Made by a program: the position numbers and the translations under genes
Assembly (NCBI GenBank): GCA_964408735.1
Contig: CAYPAX010000066.1
Location: forward strand, 1-26,743
Length of the DNA stretch: 26,743 nt
Source of the DNA: UBA7887 sp964408735
GTDB taxonomy: Bacteria > Pseudomonadota > Alphaproteobacteria > UBA7887
Reading direction: 5' to 3'
Part shown: positions 9,077-16,070 of the stretch, in pieces
Layout of the letters: each line of letters begins with the position of its first letter
Position numbering within the stretch: the stretch's first letter is position 1
Notes under the pieces: generated by a model
What the model saw: only the letters and a program-made list of their open reading frames with translations
Database searches by the model: none
What the model was told of the DNA's origin: nothing

Positions 9077-10267
9077 TCAGACCACCCCGCCCTTGCGCAG
9101 CCCCGCTATGCGCGCTTCGTCGTAACCCAGCTTTCCCAGAATATCGTCGGTGTCGCCGCCTAGTGCCGGCGCCGGGTTTGCCGGCGGCGGGTCGTCGGTC
9201 GAGCGTACGGGCGGGGCGACGAGGCGGAACTCGCCGGCGGTGGGGTGCTCGAGGGTTTGCAGGCGGCCTTGTTCGGTGACGAAGGGGTTGTCCAAGGCCT
9301 GGGCGACGTCGAGCACGGGGGCGGCGGGGACGGTGCCGGCGAAGTCGACGAGCCACTCCGCCGTCGTGCGTTGCTTCAGCGCGCCGTCGAGCAGGGCCAC
9401 TACCGCGTCGCGGTTGGCGAGGCGGTCGGGGAAGCTGCGGAAGCGGGGGTCCTCGGCCCAATCCGGTTGCCCCAGCTTCTCGCATAGCGCCGGCCAGAAC
9501 TTCTCCTTGTTGCACATCAGGAAGATCCAGCCGTCGGCGGTGGGGAAGAGCTGGCATGGCGTCATGGTGGGATGGGCCGAGCGCGGCTTGCGCGCCTGGG
9601 CGTCGCCGGCATTGAGGTACCAGGCGGCGAGGTAGTTGAGATTGCCCAGCGCCAGGTCGAACAGGCTGACATCGATGTCGCGGCCCTCGCCCGTCGTGCG
9701 CGCGGCCGTCAGTGCGGAAAGCAGGCCGAAGGCCATGGCGACGCCGGTCATCAGATCGATGATGGAGAGGCCGCAGCGGGTGGGCATGCCGTCGGGCTCG
9801 CCGGTCAGAGAGAAATAGCCGGTCTCCGCCTGCATGAGGTAATCGTAGCCTGGCCAATCCTTGCGCGGGCCCTCGCGGCCATAGGCGCTCAAGTGGGCGC
9901 AGACGATGGCCGGGTTGTGCGCCTTGAGCTGGGCATAGTCCAAGCCGAGTTTGGCGGGCACGTCGCCGCGCAGATTGTTGGCCACCGCATCGGCGCTCTT
10001 GACCAGGTCGTGCAGCACCGCCCGGCCCTCGGCCTGCGACAGGTCGAGGGTCAGGGAGCGCTTGTTGCGGTTGAGCGCGTGAAAGAAGACGCTGTCGCCG
10101 GGGCTGAAGAAATGCGGCCCGGCCACCCGCGACATGTCGCCGCCTTCATGGGGGTTCTCGATCTTGATGACCTCGGCGCCCTGGTCGGCGAGGAACATGG
10201 TGCCGAAGGGCCCGGCGCCATATTGCTCGACCGCCAGGATGCGCACGCCGTCCAGGGGGAGCGTCAT
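9077..10267 (-). CDS. CaiB/BaiF-type (class III) CoA transferase
   Basis: A 396-residue family III CoA transferase, which moves CoA between carboxylic acids through acyl-aspartate intermediates. Signatures are LAVEQYGAGPFGTMFLADQGAEVIKIE near residues 11-37, NRNKRSLTLDL (67-76), and the catalytic Asp171 in GLSIIDLMTG. Length is right for the family. The start MTLPLDGVRIL is set by the ATGA overlap (10264-10267) with the acyl-CoA dehydrogenase stop, although the frame stays open upstream. It is the last gene of a five-gene minus-strand operon with dehydrogenase, hydratase, MmgE and SDR genes, so it probably activates or de-esterifies that pathway's acid. Substrate not identifiable. Confidence 0.9.
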   Translation of the reverse strand: MTLPLDGVRILAVEQYGAGPFGTMFLADQGAEVIKIENPHEGGDMSRVAGPHFFSPGDSVFFHALNRNKRSLTLDLSQAEGRAVLHDLVKSADAVANNLRGDVPAKLGLDYAQLKAHNPAIVCAHLSAYGREGPRKDWPGYDYLMQAETGYFSLTGEPDGMPTRCGLSIIDLMTGVAMAFGLLSALTAARTTGEGRDIDVSLFDLALGNLNYLAAWYLNAGDAQARKPRSAHPTMTPCQLFPTADGWIFLMCNKEKFWPALCEKLGQPDWAEDPRFRSFPDRLANRDAVVALLDGALKQRTTAEWLVDFAGTVPAAPVLDVAQALDNPFVTEQGRLQTLEHPTAGEFRLVAPPVRSTDDPPPANPAPALGGDTDDILGKLGYDEARIAGLRKGGVV

Positions 10268-11409
10268 GCCGGGTTCCGTTCGATGAGCTGGCGGGCGATG
10301 AGGATGCGCTGCAGCTCGTTGGTGCCTTCGCCGATGGCCAAGAGCGGCGCGTCGCGATACATGCGCTCGATGTCGAGCTCCTTGGAATAGCCTTGCGCGC
10401 CATGGATGCGCATGGCCTCCAAGCTGTTCTCGACCGCCGCCTCGGTGGCGAAGAGCTTGGCCATGCCCGCCTCCATGTCGCAGCGCGCGCCGGAATCGTA
10501 AGCCGTGGCCGCCTGCTCGACGAGCAGTCGCGCGGCCTCGACACGAACCGCCATGTCGGCGAGCTTGATCTGGATCGCCTGGTGCTCGCAGATCGGCTTG
10601 CCGAAGGTGTGGCGCAGCTGGGCATAGGCCGTCGCCTGCTCGAGGCTGGCGCGGGCAATGCCGAGGCCGCGCGCGGCGACATTGATGCGCCCGAGCGCGA
10701 GCCCCGAGAGGATCTGTTGCAGGCCGCGGCCTTCCTCCGGCCCGATCAGGGCATCCGCCGGCACGCGGCATTCGTTGAAATGCAGCTCGCCGGTGTCAAT
10801 GCCGCGATAGCCCATCTTCTTGAGCTTACGGCCGACCTCGACGCCGTCGCCCTTCTCGACCAGCAGCAGGCTCATGCCCTTGTGGCGCGGCTCGGCCGCG
10901 GGGTCGGTCTTGACGAGGACGGCGAGGATCTGGCCCTCGATGCTGTTGGTGATCCAGGTCTTGGTGCCGTTTATGACATAGCCGTTGCCGTCGTGCACGG
11001 CTTTGGTGGTGATGGCCTGCAAGTCGGTGCCGCCGCCGGGCTCGGTGAGCGCGATGCCGCCGCGCAATTCGCCGCTGGCGAAGCGCGGCAGGTAGTGGCG
11101 CTTCTGGTCGTCCGAGCCGAAGCGCTCGACCGCCGCCGCCATGATGAGGTGGGAGTTGAAGATGCCCGAGACCGACATCCAGACGCCGGAGACCAGCTCG
11201 ACGATCCTGGCATAGCTCGCCGTCGACAGGCCCAAACCGCCATATTCCGGCGCGATGGTGGCGCCAAACAGGCCGAGCTCGCGCATCTTGGCGACGATCT
11301 CGTGGGGATAGGTGTCTGCGTCCTCGAGCTCGCGCACATGGGGCTTGACGTCGCGTTCGAGAAAGCGCGCGACGGCATCCAGGATCAGGGTATCGTCAGT
11401 CGATGTCAT
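10264..11409 (-). CDS. acyl-CoA dehydrogenase
   Basis: A 381-residue FAD-dependent acyl-CoA dehydrogenase that should introduce an alpha,beta double bond into an acyl-CoA. Family blocks are EYGGLGLS near residue 54, IALTEPGGGTDLQAITTKA near 95-113, ITNS near 132, and the C-terminal AIGEGTNELQRILIARQL. Glu361 sits at the position of the catalytic base of medium- and short-chain enzymes. It overlaps the CaiB gene by 4 bases and begins inside the MaoC gene's 3' end (14-base overlap), so the three are likely co-translated. Which acyl-CoA it uses is unknown; glutaryl-, isovaleryl- and short-chain-type enzymes share this architecture. Confidence 0.9.
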   Translation of the reverse strand: MTSTDDTLILDAVARFLERDVKPHVRELEDADTYPHEIVAKMRELGLFGATIAPEYGGLGLSTASYARIVELVSGVWMSVSGIFNSHLIMAAAVERFGSDDQKRHYLPRFASGELRGGIALTEPGGGTDLQAITTKAVHDGNGYVINGTKTWITNSIEGQILAVLVKTDPAAEPRHKGMSLLLVEKGDGVEVGRKLKKMGYRGIDTGELHFNECRVPADALIGPEEGRGLQQILSGLALGRINVAARGLGIARASLEQATAYAQLRHTFGKPICEHQAIQIKLADMAVRVEAARLLVEQAATAYDSGARCDMEAGMAKLFATEAAVENSLEAMRIHGAQGYSKELDIERMYRDAPLLAIGEGTNELQRILIARQLIERNPA

Positions 11410-11908
11410 CGACCGAGTGCCCGCGCTTCGGCACCAGCACGGTGCGCTCGTAGGTCATGATGACGGTGCCGTCGGCCTTGCGTCCGGTGGTTCGCACGGT
11501 AACGATGCCCTGGGTCGGGCGCGACGAGGATTCCCGCTTCGACAGCACTTCGGATTCGGCATAGATGGTATCGCCGACGAAGACCGGTGCGGTGAGGCGG
11601 ATATCGTTCCAGCCGAGATTGGCGATGGCCTGCTGGCTGACATCCGAGACGCTCATGCCGGCGACGATGGAGAGCGTCAGCGCGCTGTTGACCACCAGCT
11701 TGCCGAACTCGGTCTTCTCGGCGTAGCCAGCGTCGAAATGCAGCGGGTGCTTGTTCATGGTCAAGAGCGTGAACCAGGTGTTGTCGGACTCGCTGATGGT
11801 GCGCCCGGGGCGGTGCTCGTAGACGTCGCCTTCCGCGAAATCCTCGAAGCAGCGGCCGAAGGTCTCGCGATAGCGCCCGGGCGCGATCTCCTTATGTGTC
11901 ACGCTCAT
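11396..11908 (-). CDS. MaoC-family enoyl-CoA hydratase/dehydratase
   Basis: A 170-residue hot-dog-fold protein of the MaoC type. CFEDFAEGDVYEHRPGRTISESDN opens the domain (20-43), followed by LTMNKHPLHFD (49-59) which carries the Asn/Asp-His active-site pair, and FGKLVVNSALTLSIVAG (68-84). The sequence is closest in feel to the mesaconyl-C4-CoA / beta-methylmalyl-CoA dehydratase group rather than PhaJ. The ATG at 11908 overlaps the MmgE stop by ATGA, which fixes this start over the longer open frame. It should hydrate the enoyl-CoA made by the adjacent dehydrogenase. Confidence 0.88.
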   Translation of the reverse strand: MSVTHKEIAPGRYRETFGRCFEDFAEGDVYEHRPGRTISESDNTWFTLLTMNKHPLHFDAGYAEKTEFGKLVVNSALTLSIVAGMSVSDVSQQAIANLGWNDIRLTAPVFVGDTIYAESEVLSKRESSSRPTQGIVTVRTTGRKADGTVIMTYERTVLVPKRGHSVDDID

Positions 11909-13293
11909 GATGCCGCCTCGAGGGAGAGCGAGAGGTCGGCGCGGCTGAGCGCGAGGACGGCGGCGATACTCTCGGCCCGCTCCAGGGACAGCAACGCGCT
12001 TGCCAGGGCCTCGCGGTGCAGCGGCGACAGATAGTCGCCGACCAGGCCGTCGAACTTGGCCCGCAGCTCTGCCGTGTCGGGGAAGACCTCGGGCTCGCCC
12101 TTGGGCGTCTCGACCACGGTCTCGTAGACGTCGCCGCTGCGGGTGCGCAGGCGCACTTCGGTCTTCATGCCGGCGGCCTCGGGCACGGTGTGGCAATGCA
12201 CCCGCCGGCACAGCGCCAGGGTTTCGGGGTCGCCGAGATGCTTGGGATAACTGGCCCAGGTCATGGTGCCCTCGCGCAGCGCCACGGCGGCGACGAACGG
12301 CATGGAGAACTGGCCGTCGACGATATTGACCGGGCGATGCTTGTCCGCCTCGGGCGCGCCGACCAGGTCGACGCCGGAGGCTGAGAGGCCGATATCGACG
12401 GCTTCGACGTCCTCGGGCGCGATCCCGTGCGCCTGGCGCAGCGCCACCAGGCCGTCGATGCCGGCATGGGTGTAGCGGCAGCAGGGATAGGGCTTGACGG
12501 CGATGCGTAAGGTCTCGTGCACTTCGCCGAGGCCTGCCGTGGCGCGCGCGGGCTCGGGGTTCGGGGCGTAGGAGCGCAAAAAGCCGCGCGGGCCGTCGAG
12601 GGGCTCGGCGGTGCCGAAAAAGCCTTCGCCGGCGAGGGTCGCGGCGACCAGGCCGGTCTGGGCTGCCGCACCCACTTGCGAGCGCTTGGTCCAGGCGCCG
12701 TCGGCCAGGAACAGCATCGAGCCGGCGGCCTGGCTGGCGCAGATGCCGAAGGCGCTGGCGATCCGGGCCGGTGTCAGTCCGAATATGCGCCCCGCCGCCG
12801 CCGCCGCGCCGAAGCTGCCGCAGGTCGCGGTGGGATGAAAGCCGCGGGCATAGTGGTCGAGGGGGCCGAGCGCCTTGCTGATGCGGATCTGCACCTCGTA
12901 GCCGGCGACGATGGCCGCCAGGGTGGTGGCACCGTCCGCACCCGTCATCTCGGCCGCCGCCAGCGCCGCCGGCACGATCGGCGCGCTGGCATGCAGCGAG
13001 GCTCCGGCGTGGGTGTCGTCGAAATCGAGCGAATGGGCGAGGGTGCCGTTGATCAGGGCGGCAGCGGCCGGCGCATAGCCGGCCGTATCACCAATCACGC
13101 TGGCGCTGCCGCCGGCAAGGCCGAGGCGTGCGACGGCGGCGAGCAGGCTCGGGGTCGATTCCGCATCGTGGCGGGCGCGCAGCGCAATGCCGGTGATGTC
13201 GAGCACCAGCAGCTTGGCGCGCTCCGTGACTTCCGCGGGAAGGCCGTCATAGCTCACGCCTGCCGCGTACTCGGCCAATTTTGCGCTAATCAT
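11905..13293 (-). CDS. MmgE/PrpD family protein
   Basis: A 462-residue member of the 2-methylcitrate dehydratase / cis-aconitate decarboxylase / iminodisuccinate epimerase superfamily. Visible family features are LDITGIALRARHD near 30, NGTLAHSLDFDDTHAGASLHASAPIVPAALA (about 79-109) with the conserved D-D-T-H, GYEVQIRISKA near 130-140, GFHPTATCGSFGAAAAAG near 151-168, and KPYPCCRYTHAGIDG near 270-284. The length is typical. Members use acids or epimerise metabolites, so the exact reaction is open. It sits between the SDR (upstream, 18 bases, with a GAGAAGAGGA ribosome site) and MaoC in the operon. The C-terminal domain start near residue 265 is intact. Confidence 0.88.
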   Translation of the reverse strand: MISAKLAEYAAGVSYDGLPAEVTERAKLLVLDITGIALRARHDAESTPSLLAAVARLGLAGGSASVIGDTAGYAPAAAALINGTLAHSLDFDDTHAGASLHASAPIVPAALAAAEMTGADGATTLAAIVAGYEVQIRISKALGPLDHYARGFHPTATCGSFGAAAAAGRIFGLTPARIASAFGICASQAAGSMLFLADGAWTKRSQVGAAAQTGLVAATLAGEGFFGTAEPLDGPRGFLRSYAPNPEPARATAGLGEVHETLRIAVKPYPCCRYTHAGIDGLVALRQAHGIAPEDVEAVDIGLSASGVDLVGAPEADKHRPVNIVDGQFSMPFVAAVALREGTMTWASYPKHLGDPETLALCRRVHCHTVPEAAGMKTEVRLRTRSGDVYETVVETPKGEPEVFPDTAELRAKFDGLVGDYLSPLHREALASALLSLERAESIAAVLALSRADLSLSLEAAS

Positions 13294-13311
13294 GATCCTC
13301 TTCTCCCATGG

Positions 13312-14121
13312 TTACCCGTAGGCACGGGCTGTCAGGCCGCCGTCGACGGGTAGGCAGACGGCGGTGATATAGGCGGCGTCGTCGCTGGCCAGGAACACCG
13401 CCGCGTTGGCGACGTCCCAGGCGCTGCCCATGCGGCCCGTGGGGCTGGCGGCATGGCGCGCGGCGATGACCTCTTCGGCGGTCTGGTCGGCAGTGCGAAT
13501 CTGGCTCTGCACCAGCGGCGTATCCATGATACCGGGACAGATGGCATTTATGCGAATGCCCTGCTTGGCATATTGCAGCGCCAGGCCGACGGTAAGCTGG
13601 TTGACCCCGCCCTTGGCCGCATAGTAGCTGGCATAGTCGTAGCCCGTATAGCGCAGGCCCGCGGCGGACGAGATGTTGACGATGGCGCCCTTGCCCTGGT
13701 CGAGCATGATCGGCAGCACGTGCTTGCAGGCGAGGAAGACGCCGCTGAGGTTGACGTCGAGCTCGCGCTGCCAGTCGCTTTGCGACAGCTCCACCGGGCC
13801 GCCCATCGCCGCGTGGCCGACATTGTTGTGCAGGATGTCGATGGCGCCGAAGGTCTGGCGCGCCGTCGCCACGGCGGCGGCGACGGAGGCATTGTCGGTG
13901 ACGTCGGCGACCAGTGCGATGGCCTCGCCGCCCTCGCCGAGGATGGCGTTGACGGTGGCTTGCGCCGCCCGCTCGACGATATCGACACAGGCAACACGCG
14001 CGCCGGCCCGGGCCAGGGCGACCGCCGCGGCCTTGCCGTTGCTCCAGCCCGGCCCCGAGGCGCCGGCGCCGAAGACCAGCGCCGCCCGGCCGAGCAGCTT
14101 CGCACTGCGGTCGCTGCTCAC
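13312..14121 (-). CDS. short-chain dehydrogenase/reductase (SDR)
   Basis: A 269-residue classical-type SDR and the first gene of the minus-strand catabolic operon. The nucleotide-binding loop is the variant GAGASGPGWSNGKAAAV (18-34) rather than TGxxxGIG, with a C-V-D acidic switch after beta-2 (45-47) favouring NAD. HNNVG (98-102), Ser151/152 and the YxxxK pair Tyr166-Lys170 give the catalytic set. The C-terminus ends PVDGGLTARAYG. GASGPGW-type SDRs are a recognisable group often found with acyl-CoA genes. It probably oxidises a hydroxyacyl intermediate made by the downstream hydratase, but free alcohol or sugar substrates cannot be excluded. Confidence 0.9.
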   Translation of the reverse strand: MSSDRSAKLLGRAALVFGAGASGPGWSNGKAAAVALARAGARVACVDIVERAAQATVNAILGEGGEAIALVADVTDNASVAAAVATARQTFGAIDILHNNVGHAAMGGPVELSQSDWQRELDVNLSGVFLACKHVLPIMLDQGKGAIVNISSAAGLRYTGYDYASYYAAKGGVNQLTVGLALQYAKQGIRINAICPGIMDTPLVQSQIRTADQTAEEVIAARHAASPTGRMGSAWDVANAAVFLASDDAAYITAVCLPVDGGLTARAYG

Positions 14122-14168
14122 GCTCTCAACGCCTTGCGGACCTGACGGTGGCGCGGCATGCTCTCTCC

Positions 14169-15023
14169 ATGGCCAATCAGACTTTCGCTCACCATTACGC
14201 CCAGCTTAGCGAGCTGTCGATGCATTATGCCAGCGCCGGCGACGCGGGTCTGCCCGTGGTGCTGCTGCATGGCTTTCCCCAGACCTGGTACGAATGGCGC
14301 GACGTCATCCCCGGCCTTGCCGCCCAGCACAGCGTCATCGCGCCCGATCTGCGCGGCCTCGGCGAGACCTCGCGCCCGGCGGCAGGCTATGCCAAGACGC
14401 GCGTCGCCGAGGATGTCTGGGAGCTGATGCATGAGGTGCTCGGCCACGACACGTTCGCAGTGGTCGGCCATGACTGGGGCGGGCCGGTGGCCTATGCCCT
14501 GGCGGCGGCGCACCGCGATGCGGTGTCCCACCTTGCCATCCTCGATGTCATGATCCCCGGCGACGGCACGGACCTGTTCTCCACCTCGCAAGGGCGCTGG
14601 CACCACGGTTTTCACCGCACCCCCGAGCTGCCGGAAGCGCTGATCGCGGGGCGCGAGCGCATCTACATCTCGTGGTTCCTGAAGAATTTCACCGCCCACC
14701 CGGAGGCCATCCCCGAGGCGGCGATCGATGAATACGCCCGCCGCTATGCCGAGCCCGGCGCGCTGGCCGCGGGCCTCGCCTACTACCGCGCCATCCCGGA
14801 CGACATCGCCGACAACGAGCGCAGCATCGCCGCCGGCAAGCTCGCCATGCCGGTCCTCGCGCTGGGCGGCGGCGAAAGCTTCGGCCGCCGCGAGCTGACG
14901 CTGGAATCGATGCGCCGCGTCGCCGACGACGTGCAGGGCGGCGTGGTCGAAGGGTCCGGCCATTTCATCCCTGAGGAAAAACCGGACGAGCTCGTCGCGG
15001 CGTTGCTGGAGTTTCTGGCCTAG
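14169..15023 (+). CDS. alpha/beta hydrolase, epoxide hydrolase / haloacetate dehalogenase type
   Basis: A 284-residue alpha/beta hydrolase with an Asp nucleophile. HGFPQTWYEW (34-43) supplies the oxyanion HGFP, VVGHDWGG (98-105) carries Asp102, and GSGHFIPEE near the C-terminus carries His265. HGFP plus GHDWG is the hallmark of soluble epoxide hydrolases and fluoroacetate/haloacetate dehalogenases; the GGGESFGRR segment resembles the LGGEKSFG seen in that group. The ATG at 14169 is preferred; a GTG at 14148 would add seven residues and neither has a clear ribosome site. It is divergent from the SDR operon with only a 47-base gap, so the two may share a control region. Confidence 0.85.
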   Translation: MANQTFAHHYAQLSELSMHYASAGDAGLPVVLLHGFPQTWYEWRDVIPGLAAQHSVIAPDLRGLGETSRPAAGYAKTRVAEDVWELMHEVLGHDTFAVVGHDWGGPVAYALAAAHRDAVSHLAILDVMIPGDGTDLFSTSQGRWHHGFHRTPELPEALIAGRERIYISWFLKNFTAHPEAIPEAAIDEYARRYAEPGALAAGLAYYRAIPDDIADNERSIAAGKLAMPVLALGGGESFGRRELTLESMRRVADDVQGGVVEGSGHFIPEEKPDELVAALLEFLA

Positions 15024-15132
15024 CCCATTTTCGGATCTCATTGACCCACGCCGCTTCCGGCGCGCAGGGCACCGGCCATCCCGGCGATGTCGAGGCACGC
15101 AGTAAGCGCCATGTGTCGATGGTGAGCGGTGG

Positions 15133-15210
15133 CATATCCCCGAGCGGTGTCAAGGGTCTCGACCGGCCGAAGGCCGGCGCTTCGCGCCCTTGACACCGCT
15201 CGGGGATATG
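15133..15210. repeat. perfect 24-bp hairpin within a larger inverted repeat
   Basis: Arms 15133-15156 and 15187-15210 are exact reverse complements over 24 bases, with a 30-base loop that holds its own stem (ccggccgaaggccgg). An outer 12-base pair, 15112-15123 and 15221-15232, is also exact. The hairpin lies 110 bases after the hydrolase stop and could act as a terminator, but there is no T-run. Confidence 0.85.
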
Positions 15211-15259
15211 CGAATTGGCAACCATCGACACAAGGCGCGGGCTGCCCATGCTGTCGCGC
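15204..15259 (+). repeat. 56-bp repeat R1, left copy
   Basis: Ungapped match, about 48 of 56 bases by hand count, to 17880-17935 in the same orientation. The arm at about 15099-15145 is a further, inverted and more diverged copy. In both direct copies R1 precedes a copy of the ThDP-gene 3' end. Confidence 0.85.
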
Positions 15260-15263
15260 TATT

Positions 15264-15391
15264 CGGTACCGGTCACTATTTAGTCCGCTGATTTCTCCGT
15301 ATTTTCAATATGTTATGAAGATATGCGCTGTGCAATTCCTAACTCACGGATATTATTGGATAAAGTAGGAAATAATTGGTGACCGGTACCG
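15264..15391. mobile_element. MITE-like element, 128 bp, AT-rich
   Basis: Bounded by exact 13-base inverted ends (cggtaccggtcac and its complement at 15264-15276 and 15379-15391). The interior is strikingly AT-rich for this locus and codes for nothing evident. It sits between repeat R1 and the ThDP-gene fragment, where the other copy of that junction (17936-17978) has only 43 unrelated bases, consistent with an insertion. Confidence 0.55.
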
Positions 15392-15395
15392 GATT

Positions 15396-15478
15396 CCATG
15401 TCGTCCCAGACGCTGAGCGCTTGCAGGTCGGGCACCCGGGCGAGGCCGGTCTTGACGTCGGACTTCACCGCTTCGGGC
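15396..15478 (-). pseudogene. fragment: duplicated 3' end of the ThDP-enzyme gene
   Basis: An ungapped match of about 71 of 83 bases to 17979-18061, the end of the ThDP-enzyme gene, on the same strand. The fragment still reads PEAVKSDVKTGLARVPDL and ALSVWDDM in frame, against PEAVSSDAKTGLAWVPDL and PLAVWDDM in the intact gene. Matching stops at both sides. It covers only about 28 C-terminal residues and cannot be functional. Confidence 0.85.
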
Positions 15479-15513
15479 CTCACCACGCCGCCGCCGCATT
15501 GTTTCGTTGTTCC

Positions 15514-15624
15514 GCCTAAGCGCTGCGCGCTTGCCAAGCCCTCCGCTCATCCGATCCCGCATCAAGTCATCAGCAGGGCATGCGGGAGCGGGGGGAGAGA
15601 GGCTTGGTTTCCGCGCAGCGGAAG
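15514..15624 (-). repeat. palindromic dispersed repeat, copy B
   Basis: Inverted, diverged copy of the repeat at 8926-9030. Shared landmarks are the aagcgc..gcgcttgccaag arm, the gatcccgcatcaa / gcatgcggga core (here with an insertion of about 10 bases in the loop) and the aggcttggtttccgcgcagcgg arm. Confidence 0.8.
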
Positions 15625-15639
15625 ATTGCGCGGGCGGCT

Positions 15640-16005
15640 GAAGCGAGATCCTTCAGCACCACGTTGTCTGGCAGGGGAGTTTCGGGGCCACGGCGTTGCA
15701 GAGGCACGAGCCTCAATTACCGCGCTCAGATCAGCGAGATGAGTCTCATGTCCCTGTAATTCCGGCAAGGTTGACGGCGAGAGCTGCGTGGCGCGAGTGC
15801 TGGCCGCACTGGGTTAGGTCCCTGCCCGCGAGCATCTCCGATTGGGTTTCGTAGTGTGCCAAGATTCTGGAGTTACGGCTACACGAGACTCAACTGCCGC
15901 GCTGAGATCGGCGAGAGAGGTTTCGTGTCCCCATAATTGCATGATAACTCCCTCAACCAGACAGGTCGGGATTTGTGCTCGACGCTCCAAGGGTAATCTA
16001 TTCAT
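15640..16005 (-). pseudogene. two diverged coding remnants, one with an IS1-like transposase start
   Basis: Two minus-strand segments encode related peptides: GHETHLADLSAVIEARASATP (about 15690-15752) and GHETSLADLSAAVESRVAVTP (about 15874-15936). Most differences fall at third codon positions, as expected for copies of a real coding sequence. In the second, an upstream ATG at 16005 begins MNRLPLERRAQI..CLVEG, which resembles the N-terminus of IS1-family-like transposases (MNxLxxExRAQILxxLVEG). The frame then leaves that family. I do not recognise the GHET..LADLS peptide. Neither segment forms a complete gene. Confidence 0.4.
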
Positions 16006-16070
16006 ACCCTATGCATATGACCTTAATGCTTGACCGTCAGAGCAATTTGGTCAGGTTAGTTGTGCCGATC

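Larger units (their letters stand above)
15024..16070. other. long gene-poor stretch with repeats and coding remnants
   Basis: About 1 kb without an intact gene. In order it holds hairpin repeats (15093-15259), an AT-rich MITE-like element (15264-15391), a fragment of the ThDP-enzyme gene (15396-15478), palindromic repeat copy B (15514-15624), and two diverged coding remnants (about 15640-16005). A minus-strand frame near 15045-15112 reads like a protein C-terminus (DIAGMAGALRAGSG) but cannot be assigned. Confidence 0.7.

Noticed and set aside
8841..9857. Minus-strand frame running from the repeat region into the CaiB gene
   Set aside because: It is an out-of-frame shadow of CaiB that extends by chance through the repeats.
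15045..15249. Minus-strand frames in the hairpin region after the hydrolase
   Set aside because: One frame gives a plausible C-terminal tail (DIAGMAGALRAGSG) but it runs into inverted repeats and has no start, so it is not listed as a gene.
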